Positions 28,601 to 34,900 of a stretch of DNA of 64,000 nt are shown here, piece after piece. The notes under the pieces are model-generated. The model saw only the letters and a list, made by a program, of their open reading frames with translations, had not been told where the DNA came from and did no database searches. Numbering within the stretch: the stretch's first letter is position 1; each line of letters opens with the position of its first letter. The stretch is from an uncultured Idiomarina sp. (lineage in GTDB: Bacteria; Pseudomonadota; Gammaproteobacteria; Enterobacterales; Alteromonadaceae), in the NCBI GenBank assembly GCA_946885915.1, contig CAMPHF010000011.1, positions 23,178-87,177 on the forward strand. Reading direction: 5' to 3'. The translations under genes and the position numbers were made by a program.

Positions 28601-28712
28601 GCAAGGCGCTGCCAATGGTTATAAACCTAAGCAACCCACTTGGCACTGTGAGGATCAGCATGATGTATGGCTCGATGAGTTTATGGTCCACACCCATGGA
28701 GGACGTCACTAA
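25617..28712 (+). CDS. Exported tandem amidohydrolase (inactive N half, active C half)
   Basis: 1031 residues. Signal peptide (VLTALALVPAVHA), so probably periplasmic. Two amidohydrolase modules are fused. The N module (about 40-450) keeps the fold marks VIDVTGHIIYPGFID but has Y101-S-S103 where the metal motif HxH should be. The C module (about 580-1000) is complete in the expected ligands: H638-x-H640 (DEHSHIA), a candidate carboxylated lysine K728, H804, H830 (FTHILEG) and D884 (NSDSND). Substrate unknown; related enzymes include imidazolonepropionase-like hydrolases and dipeptidases. TAATG overlap with the next gene shows translational coupling. Confidence 0.85.
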   Translation: MNIRQQLSGVSAAVLTALALVPAVHADQTTRVQGIHQHTPSLIALQNATIITEPGKRFENATLVIEHGKVRAINANNQAPEGARVIDVTGHIIYPGFIDAYSSYGVPKPEQGLRGYRTEPPQYSNEREGGNAANDAIHAQLRWIDSFSPDQSAAKGLIEQGFTAVQTARLDGIFQGQAAVVSLADKIANELVYNPSSLQFGSFDKGSSRQQYPSSLMGSIALVRQTLSDAAWYEQARGKTAISGEPVEYNAALDALTTIEQQGMLFAAEDELSLLRADQVLDEYNVRSVFLGSGFEYARVEAVKNTGSALILPLDFPAAPDVAGVDAELDVELADLRHWERAPSNPATLAQAGVDFALTTAQLEKPQAFWPNLRKAIQHGLSQQQALAALTTIPAQIAGVSDKVGKLQPGYMADFVIAKGDLFTDGEIAAVWLQGEAVELKPLQPAQLSGEFELNIANQALQLTLEADSKVSGSIKQGDTSHSLRNATRMQDQVEFVVDLDIAGLSGAWRVRLEQTAAARLQGVAVGPDGRELPLQATRVDAATAAEVADEETSPTYVSQLTFPNVAYGQPGLPQRENIHIKNATVWTADEQGILTNADIIIRDGEFDEIGQDLDTPRGFTVIDAEGKHVTPGIIDEHSHIAISQGVNEGSEAITAEVHIGDVVNPDDIHIYRSLAGGTTMAQLLHGSANPIGGRAQVIKLRWGADAELMKFDAAPDSIKFALGENVKQSNWGDDYTVRYPQTRMGVETIMRDGFIAAREYAEAKAAYDDLSRSERARTAPPRPDERLDVLLEILRSERFVHAHSYVQSEILMLLRLAEEFDFTITAFTHILEGYKVASEMAKHGAGGSTFADWWGFKFEVYDAIPFNACLMMEKGVLTSVNSDSNDLQRRLNTEAGKSVRYCDMDPHEALKMITINPAKQLKVEQYVGSITEGKHADFVIWNNNPLSAYARVEQTWINARKFFDYEADLERRQAVVAEKQQLIQKVLAAGDAAKQGAANGYKPKQPTWHCEDQHDVWLDEFMVHTHGGRH

Positions 28713-30013
28713 TGAAACATTTGCAAACCAAGCTGAGTGCTACCGCTGTGGCACTCCTGCTTACCGGTGCGGTAAGCGCGCATGACATGGTTCCCGGTGC
28801 GGCGCAAACCCAGCCGATACTAATCCAAGATGGTACCGTATATAGCGTCGCCAATGGCGTCTTAAGCAATACTGACCTGTTGTTGGAAAATGGCAAAATC
28901 ACTGCAATAGGGGTGGATTTGATGGTACCAGCAAATGCCCAAGTGATTAATGCTGAGGGTAAGCATATTTACCCGGGCTTGATTGCGCTAGATACCACTT
29001 TAGGGTTGATTGAAATTGAAGCGGTACGCGCTACAGATGATCAACGCGAAGTGGGTTTAATTCATCCTGAAGTGCGCAGTCATATCGCCTATAACCCCGA
29101 CTCAGAGGTAATTCCGACGTTACGTTACAACGGCATTACTCATGCTCAAATCGTTCCTCAGGGAAGCCTGGTGATGGGGCAGTCGAGCGTTTTAGAGTTG
29201 GATGCCTGGACCTGGGAAGATGGCGCGCAGGCGCTTGATATTGGCGTCCATATTAACTGGCCTCGGGTTGGTTTAAACACGGCATGGTGGGAACGTCGTT
29301 CACCTGAGGAACAACGTAAAGCCAATGCTGAAGCGCGCGAACGACTCAACCAAGCAATTGCTGATGCCAAAGCCTATGCGACCGCTAAAGCGGCGGGCAC
29401 ATTAGAGCGTACCGACATTCGCTGGGAAGCAATGGTAGGGGTGTTCGACGGTAGCAAAAAGTTATTTGTGCACGCTGATGACAAACGTCAGCTCGAGCAG
29501 GCGATTGCACTCCAGCAAGAGTATGGCTTTGACATGGTGCTGATGGGGGCTCGTGACGCTTGGCGTATGCTTGACCAGTTAGCCGCTGCAGATATTCCAG
29601 TGGTGTATGGCGCGCCGTTTGGATTGCCAAGTCGGCACGATGAAGCCTTTGATCAGGCGTTCAGTGTGCCGGGTCAGTTAGCTGCAGCAGGTGTCGATTT
29701 CGCGATTGCCTACCCGGGCTTTTGGGATACCCGCAATTTAGCTTTTGCGGCGGGTAATGCCGCGGCTTATGGGCTGGCTAAAGACCATGCGTTACGGGCC
29801 ATTACGTTGGATGCGGCTAAAATTCTTGGTATCGACGATGAATTAGGCTCACTTGAAGTTGGCAAAGAAGCGACTTTGCTGATCTCTAACGGTGATGTGC
29901 TTGATCCTTTGGGACAAGATATTCAGCAGATGTTCATTGAAGGTCGTGAAGTGGATTTACGTAGCCGCCATACTCAGCTATATGAAAAATACCAACAGAA
30001 GCCAGTCGAATAA
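28712..30013 (+). CDS. Exported amidohydrolase-family protein lacking metal ligands
   Basis: 433 residues with a signal peptide (TAVALLLTGAVSA). Amidohydrolase fold marks are clear (LLLENGKITAIG, INAEGKHIYPGLI, and the C-terminal LGSLEVGKEATLLI), but the HxH position reads D94-T-T96 and no binuclear site can be built; one His survives in LFVHADDKRQ. It starts inside the stop codon of the preceding gene. Likely a non-catalytic partner or subunit of the 1031-residue protein, or an enzyme with a changed mechanism. Ends at a strong terminator. Confidence 0.82.
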   Translation: MKHLQTKLSATAVALLLTGAVSAHDMVPGAAQTQPILIQDGTVYSVANGVLSNTDLLLENGKITAIGVDLMVPANAQVINAEGKHIYPGLIALDTTLGLIEIEAVRATDDQREVGLIHPEVRSHIAYNPDSEVIPTLRYNGITHAQIVPQGSLVMGQSSVLELDAWTWEDGAQALDIGVHINWPRVGLNTAWWERRSPEEQRKANAEARERLNQAIADAKAYATAKAAGTLERTDIRWEAMVGVFDGSKKLFVHADDKRQLEQAIALQQEYGFDMVLMGARDAWRMLDQLAAADIPVVYGAPFGLPSRHDEAFDQAFSVPGQLAAAGVDFAIAYPGFWDTRNLAFAAGNAAAYGLAKDHALRAITLDAAKILGIDDELGSLEVGKEATLLISNGDVLDPLGQDIQQMFIEGREVDLRSRHTQLYEKYQQKPVE

Positions 30014-30032
30014 AATAGTGGTTCTGTAAACT

Positions 30033-30061
30033 AAAACCCCACGCCTAGCGTGGGGTTTTTT
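30033..30061 (+). terminator. Rho-independent terminator of the amidohydrolase operon
   Basis: AAAA, CCCCACGC-CTA-GCGTGGGG (30037-30055), then TTTTTT. Lies 20 bases after the stop codon and just before the stop of the convergent two-receiver gene; the flanking A tract lets it act on both strands. Confidence 0.92.
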
Positions 30062-30081
30062 ATAGCAGCCATCGCGCTAGC

Positions 30082-30879
30082 TTAATGGTTCAATAAGCGG
30101 GCTAATAAGCTTCGTAAAGCCGCTGGCTCGAATGGTTTATCGGTGAGTGCATCTACGCCGCTTTGCTTAATATTAGCCAACTGCGGAGAGTGAGCGCGAG
30201 CGGTTACCATGAGAATAGGAATATGGGATAACCCCGGCGTTTTGCGAATAAATTCGGCAAGTTCGCGGCCATTCATCTGTGGCATGTGATAGTCGGTCAC
30301 CACCAAGTCAAAGGGTTGTTCTGCGAGAATACCTTGCGCTTGTTGGCCATCTTCTGCCTCGACAAAGTTGACGATACCCAAATCGCCCAATATCCGCCGT
30401 AAATGATGGCGTGACATCATACTATCATCGACTAACAGCACGGTTAAGTCTTCAGGGTCAAAGTGCTTCAATTCTAACGAGGTTGGATCTATCAAATCGA
30501 CCGTGGCTGTGACCGCGCGTTGGAGTTGTTCTGGAGTAAAAGGTTTAGGCAAAATGGCAATAATACCTGCCTGCTTGAACTCCTCGAGCTGATCATCGCG
30601 GTATTCACTGGAAACCAGCATAAATCCGATATCTTCGGCTAGCCCATGCTGATTCAAAAAGTGCAGTAGGTCATGCGCCGTACCATCGGCGAAATACATG
30701 GCGCTGGCGATTAAATCGGGCTGGAAGCGTTGAATTTTTTGTTGCGCTTCGGCAATACTTGCCGCACCATCTACTTGCGTAATGCCAGCATCGGCGAGAT
30801 GCCGCGTGATGACTTTGCGTTGAACTTCTGAGGGTTCAATGAGTAAAATCGACAAGTCAGCGGCGTGCACGTGCGGCAT
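30082..30879 (-). CDS. Two-receiver protein with pseudo-receiver first domain
   Basis: 265 residues from ATG 30879 (AAGGA about 8 bases upstream); a longer open frame to 31071 would overlap the divergent STAS gene and is unlikely. Receiver 1 (about 10-125) has E15 in place of the acidic pair and A60 where the phospho-acceptor Asp should be (DLIASAMYF), but keeps K112 (PKPF). Receiver 2 (about 145-262) is complete: D151/D152, D196 (DLVVTDYHMPQMNG), T227 and K248. No output domain. It is divergent from the STAS/RsbU-like pair across 130 bases, so a role in that pathway is likely. Confidence 0.85.
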   Translation of the reverse strand: MPHVHAADLSILLIEPSEVQRKVITRHLADAGITQVDGAASIAEAQQKIQRFQPDLIASAMYFADGTAHDLLHFLNQHGLAEDIGFMLVSSEYRDDQLEEFKQAGIIAILPKPFTPEQLQRAVTATVDLIDPTSLELKHFDPEDLTVLLVDDSMMSRHHLRRILGDLGIVNFVEAEDGQQAQGILAEQPFDLVVTDYHMPQMNGRELAEFIRKTPGLSHIPILMVTARAHSPQLANIKQSGVDALTDKPFEPAALRSLLARLLNH

Positions 30880-30957
30880 GAAGATATCCTTTCTGTTGAC
30901 CGAGCCATGCAGTAGGTTAGGCGATTTAATGCGCAAACACAACAACATCGCTGGGTC

Positions 30958-30983
30958 TAAATTCGCCACCCGACGGCCCGTAA
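30958..30983 (+). promoter_or_regulatory. Possible sigma-28-like promoter before the STAS gene
   Basis: TAAATTCG (30958-30965), 10 bases, GCCCGTAA (30976-30983), resembling the flagellar sigma-28 pattern TAAAGTTT-N11-GCCGATAA with 5/8 and 6/8 matches and a spacer one base short. It stands about 26 bases before the STAS start codon. The match is partial and could be chance. Confidence 0.25.
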
Positions 30984-31009
30984 AATAGCATCGAGGGAAC
31001 AGTGTAATT

Positions 31010-31315
31010 ATGTCTTTGACCAAACAATTTTCTAATGACGGAAAACAGCTCATTATCACCATAAAGGGCAAGTTCGACTTCAGTCTGGTACAAGAATTTC
31101 GGCAGGCCTACGCGAATATAGGCGACACCCAACCCACGGTATTGATTGATTTGCGTGAAACCGAGTATTTAGACAGTTCAGCCTTAGGTATGTTGTTGAA
31201 TATGCGCAAGTCTCTCGGTCAAAGTGTGAAAGAAATTCAGTTGATCAATTGTCGGCCGGAAATCCGTCGTATTTTGGATATCTCGCGCTTTGATAAAATG
31301 TTTATTATTTCTTAA
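31010..31315 (+). CDS. STAS-domain anti-sigma factor antagonist (CrsA/HsbA-like)
   Basis: 101 residues, a single STAS domain: ITIKGKFDFSLVQEFRQ, TVLIDLRETEYLDSSALGML. S57 in DSSALG fits the serine phosphorylated by the anti-sigma kinase and dephosphorylated by a PP2C phosphatase. Twelve bases separate it from a protein that carries both those activities, so this is a partner-switching pair like CrsA-CrsR of Shewanella or HsbA-HsbR of Pseudomonas. In those systems the antagonist frees a sigma factor or FlgM-type partner; the target here is unknown. GAGGGA lies 11 bases before ATG. Confidence 0.88.
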   Translation: MSLTKQFSNDGKQLIITIKGKFDFSLVQEFRQAYANIGDTQPTVLIDLRETEYLDSSALGMLLNMRKSLGQSVKEIQLINCRPEIRRILDISRFDKMFIIS

Positions 31316-31327
31316 GCGCAGCGGCTC

Positions 31328-32992
31328 ATGCGCGTACTGATCGTCGATGACCAAATCGCCAATCGCTTGTTACTCGAGAGCTTGGTCGGTGGCTTTGGTT
31401 ACGAGGTCGTCTGTGCGGCTTCGGGGCAAGAGGTCATTGATAACTTTCAAGCTTGGAAGCCCGATCTTGTCTTACTCGATGTGATGATGCCGGGCATCAG
31501 TGGCTACCAATTAGCGCCGAAAATAAAAGCCCTGTCTGGCGTTGTTCATTTACCTATCATTTTTATTACCGCGATTGATGAGCAAGAAGCCTTATTGCGC
31601 TGTCTAGCCGTTGGTGGGGATGACTTTCTGCCATTACCTTTTGAACCCGTTGTGCTGCAAGCTAAGTTGCGAGCACACCAACGAGTCCGTGAACTCAGCC
31701 AAGCCATTCATGAAAAAAATAAGCGCTTGATGTGGCACTCGAGTCGGGTCGAGCGTGAGCACAAAATTGTGCAACATATCTTTCGCAATGCACTGAGCCG
31801 CAATTTTACTCATTACCCCCATATCGAAACTCATGTGACCGCCGCCAGCGAGTTTAGTGGCGACTTATGTTTGGTGGCAGCGGGGCCACTGGGCAATATA
31901 TATGTGTTTATGGGAGATTTTACCGGCCATGGATTAGCCCCCGCGACTGGTGCGCTGCCGCTGTCACAGGCTTTTTTTGCGATGGCTGAACGCGGTGTGG
32001 CGGTAGCCGAAATGGTGACCGAATTCAATGAACGACTGTTGCAGCTGCTTCCCGATGACATGTTTTGCGCGGGTATTATGCTCGAATTGTCGGCTTGCGG
32101 TGAACGATTAACCTATTGGAATGGCGGTATGGTTAGTGGTTATGTATTGAATGATGAAGGGCAAATTACCGCCCAGCTACGCTCGCAACATATGGCGCTC
32201 GGGATTTTGGCGGAGGATGAATTTGATCATTCCGTGAGTACGTTAAGTTGTAAATCTAACGAGCGCGTCGTTATTTTTACTGATGGGGTGACCGAATTAC
32301 CCAACGAGGCGCAACAGCGATTAGGTGAGAGCGGGTTTGAAGCGATTTTAACCAGCCGACGAAGCCTTAGTTTAGCCGACATTATTGCTGACTTAGAGAC
32401 TTATCGTGGTGGTCACGAGCATGATGATGACATGTCATTGGCATTGTTGCGATGCTGCCCGTCGAAGCTAGCCTCGGAGCCTGATATACCCGCACAGACG
32501 TTTTTGCCATTTAAGTTGCAAGTGCAGATCAGTGCGCATGAAATGCAGCAGACCGATCCAGTGGCGACCTTAATGAATTCGCTCAGTCAGCTACCGGCGC
32601 TGCGGGCACACCGGGGAACGATTTTTATGCTGTTGTCCGAAGCCTATAATAATGCCTTGGAGCACGGCATTTTAGGGCTAGAGTCGAGTCTAAAAGAGCA
32701 AGATGATGGTTTTACCGAGTATTATCGGGCCCGTGACCAACGCTTGGCTGAACTCAGCTCGGGGGAAATTGCTATTGAATTAGAATTTTTGCCGCGTCAG
32801 CGTCAGCTTATTATTCGTATTCGTGACTCGGGTACGACTCAGCGCGAAGCCCTTGCGCGCGCGACAGAAACACAGTCGATGACGCAAGCGCTGGCGCATG
32901 GCCGAGGCTTATTGCTGATGCAGGAATTGACCGAATCAATGCGTTGGTTAGACGACGGACATACACTAGAAGTGGTGTATCAAGTTAGTTAA
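31328..32992 (+). CDS. Receiver-PP2C-HATPase partner-switching regulator (CrsR/HsbR type)
   Basis: 554 residues with three domains: receiver (1-120; D7/D8, phospho-acceptor D51, T81), SpoIIE/RsbU PP2C phosphatase (about 170-380; FMGDFTGHGLAPATG, VVIFTDGVTEL, HDDDMSLALL) and a C-terminal RsbW-like kinase (about 395-550; LLSEAYNNALEHG, IRIRDSG, HGRGLLLMQ). The same order occurs in CrsR of Shewanella, which acts as both phosphatase and kinase of its STAS partner. Unusual: the conserved receiver lysine is replaced by L103 (LPLPFEP), which may change signal transmission. Co-transcribed with the STAS gene. Confidence 0.9.
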   Translation: MRVLIVDDQIANRLLLESLVGGFGYEVVCAASGQEVIDNFQAWKPDLVLLDVMMPGISGYQLAPKIKALSGVVHLPIIFITAIDEQEALLRCLAVGGDDFLPLPFEPVVLQAKLRAHQRVRELSQAIHEKNKRLMWHSSRVEREHKIVQHIFRNALSRNFTHYPHIETHVTAASEFSGDLCLVAAGPLGNIYVFMGDFTGHGLAPATGALPLSQAFFAMAERGVAVAEMVTEFNERLLQLLPDDMFCAGIMLELSACGERLTYWNGGMVSGYVLNDEGQITAQLRSQHMALGILAEDEFDHSVSTLSCKSNERVVIFTDGVTELPNEAQQRLGESGFEAILTSRRSLSLADIIADLETYRGGHEHDDDMSLALLRCCPSKLASEPDIPAQTFLPFKLQVQISAHEMQQTDPVATLMNSLSQLPALRAHRGTIFMLLSEAYNNALEHGILGLESSLKEQDDGFTEYYRARDQRLAELSSGEIAIELEFLPRQRQLIIRIRDSGTTQREALARATETQSMTQALAHGRGLLLMQELTESMRWLDDGHTLEVVYQVS

Positions 32993-33018
32993 TGCTTTGA
33001 TAATACATGGTAAAGCCG

Positions 33019-33378
33019 CTAACCACCCGCAAACTTCACCCGATACCCCTGTTGTTCTAACAAAGCTTTCGCTGCTGCTCGTTGGTCGCCTTGTAATTCA
33101 ATAGTACCGTCCTTTACGGCGCCACCCACCCCGCAAGTTTGTTTAAGTTGCTTGGCTAACTGCTGCAATGCGCTGGTGGATAGGTTTAAGTCGAGCACGA
33201 CGGTAACGCCTTTGCCTTTACGGCCTTTGGTTTGGCGTTGAATACGCAACGTTTGCCCCGCGGCAGCCGGCGTTAATTCGGCTTGGGTATCGCTGTCTGT
33301 GTCTGTGGCAACTTGCGCTGAGCTCTCAAAACCGAGTTGGCTTAATTGATCACGTAACGACGACATCATCACTACCAT
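33019..33378 (-). CDS. SUI1-family translation initiation factor (YciH-like)
   Basis: 119 residues. The C-terminal 80 residues match the bacterial SUI1/YciH family: RIQRQTKGRKGKGVTVV, KQTCGVGGAVKDGTIELQGDQR and a final VKFAGG. YciH resembles eukaryotic eIF1 and affects start-site fidelity. Three possible ATGs (33378, 33369, 33366) cluster at the end of the upstream gene; with 33378 the genes overlap by 7 bases. No clear Shine-Dalgarno, so translation probably depends on the upstream gene. Confidence 0.88.
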   Translation of the reverse strand: MVVMMSSLRDQLSQLGFESSAQVATDTDSDTQAELTPAAAGQTLRIQRQTKGRKGKGVTVVLDLNLSTSALQQLAKQLKQTCGVGGAVKDGTIELQGDQRAAAKALLEQQGYRVKFAGG

Positions 33379-34127
33379 TTACGTTTAGGTTGGAATAATT
33401 CTTCAAGGTCATCTTTTTTGCGGTTGGCGGCATCACGCGCGTTACCTTCACGTAACTCTTCGGTGATTTGATCTAGTTCTTCTTTTACCTGGGCCCGGCG
33501 GGCCGTAATGTAGTCATCATTGAAGCTCTGGTCATCAAGGGTTTTCAGGGCTTTTTCAAAGTATTGGCGCGCTGAGCCTAGCATTTGCGTGCTGCGCGCT
33601 GAACGACCACGGCGAATGAGACTCTCAACGCTAATTTGTACCTGAATTTTCACGAGGCGGCGATCTTCAGCAAGAAAATTTTGGGTATCGATACGGGCTT
33701 TCGAGTGTTCACTGCGAAGCGTAGAGCGCAGCTTCTTCACCGCATTCAGCATATTGATTACCTGTTTATCACTTTCAGGAATATCAAAGCTGTCGCTTAC
33801 CGCATCGTTGGTGTCATTTTTAAACGCATCAACACGCTCTTTGTAATCATCAACGCGGGCTTTATTATCGGCGGTTTGTGCCACCCCATGCATCCGCTGC
33901 GCAGCATCAAGCGCACGGCGATTAAGCATCAATAACAAGGCGCGACCGACCGGGAATGAACTGGCAACGCCAATCAAGTCTTCGGTTTGGTCAAACACGA
34001 GTTTAAAGCGCGCAAGCTTTTGCCGCCGCTCTAATTCAGCTTGTTGTTTGTGCTGCTGGATGGCATTGACGGCAATAATTAATACCACCAGCGCAACCAC
34101 TAAAATGACGATAATGGAAACTGTCAT
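33372..34127 (-). CDS. Membrane-anchored coiled-coil protein of unknown function
   Basis: 251 residues. One N-terminal membrane helix (IIVILVVALVVLIIAVNAI), then a highly charged, almost entirely helical body (about 30-240) with QQAELERRQKLARFKLVF at its start and a basic end (LFQPKRKW). I do not recognise a catalytic motif. The topology predicts a cytoplasmic helical domain tethered to the inner membrane. Upstream of and overlapping the YciH-like gene, and downstream of the kinase gene on the same strand (73-base gap). Confidence 0.75.
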   Translation of the reverse strand: MTVSIIVILVVALVVLIIAVNAIQQHKQQAELERRQKLARFKLVFDQTEDLIGVASSFPVGRALLLMLNRRALDAAQRMHGVAQTADNKARVDDYKERVDAFKNDTNDAVSDSFDIPESDKQVINMLNAVKKLRSTLRSEHSKARIDTQNFLAEDRRLVKIQVQISVESLIRRGRSARSTQMLGSARQYFEKALKTLDDQSFNDDYITARRAQVKEELDQITEELREGNARDAANRKKDDLEELFQPKRKW

Positions 34128-34200
34128 GCTATGTTCAACCGGCTACGGTGAGCGTCTTTTTGATTATTATTATTCATGCATACTAACCAACTTTACGGGG

Positions 34201-34890
34201 CTAGGGTAGTGTTAAACAGAATAAGCTACCGCCTAGACTACCGCCATTTTTTAATTCGATCTTGCCCTGCACACCATCGCGTTCATGTTGTGCGGCTATT
34301 AAATGTGCAAAATAGAGCCCAAGTCCGGTTCGTGCCTCCAATAAATTAAGTTTTGCCATCGGCTGATGAGCCGCTTCCAGCATGGTTTCTGGATAGCCCC
34401 CACCGTTATCATTGATGCAGATTTCAAGGCCGGCTGAATTCAGCTGAGCGGTTACCTTTATGGTATCGGCGGTATAACGAATAGCATTAACAAAGATATC
34501 GTTGAGCAAGGCGCTGAGCAAATCCCGGTCGCCGTGGCAGATAAGATCATCAGCAATCTCCACTTGTACCTCAATATGACGCTGTTCAGCATAGTATTCG
34601 TGGGTGATCACTAATTCGTCTACCAGTTCCGCTAAATAAAATGCGTCGATGTTAACGGGTAAATGTTGCTGTTGTTCACGATATAACGCTAACAGTTGGA
34701 TCAAACCCATGTTGATCCGTTGCGCTTCATAATGCAGCTGCGAGAATGCCTCGGCATGTGCGCTATCTTGATGGGCATGCGCGAGACTTTCTATCGATTG
34801 GATCAGCAGACACAGCGAATTCTTCATATCATGAATGCTGCTGGCAAGTACGGTGGTGAAATCTATCTCGCGGGTTTTCGATGGTTTCAT
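34201..34890 (-). CDS. Soluble sensor histidine kinase
   Basis: 229 residues, no membrane segment and no PAS or GAF domain. Phospho-acceptor region SSIHDMKNSL (H20) near the N terminus, then HATPase boxes LLNDIFVNAIRYT (N), INDNGGGYPE (G1) and RTGLGLYFAHLI (G2). A minimal kinase with no input domain, so its signal must come from a partner. Ten bases after the receiver-TPR gene on the same strand, so these two form a likely operon and cognate pair. Confidence 0.88.
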   Translation of the reverse strand: MKPSKTREIDFTTVLASSIHDMKNSLCLLIQSIESLAHAHQDSAHAEAFSQLHYEAQRINMGLIQLLALYREQQQHLPVNIDAFYLAELVDELVITHEYYAEQRHIEVQVEIADDLICHGDRDLLSALLNDIFVNAIRYTADTIKVTAQLNSAGLEICINDNGGGYPETMLEAAHQPMAKLNLLEARTGLGLYFAHLIAAQHERDGVQGKIELKNGGSLGGSLFCLTLP

Positions 34891-34900
34891 GAATACGTCC

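Noticed and set aside
30880..31071. N-terminal extension of the two-receiver gene
   Set aside because: Would cover the divergent promoter and STAS start; ATG 30879 has a Shine-Dalgarno and starts right before the receiver fold.
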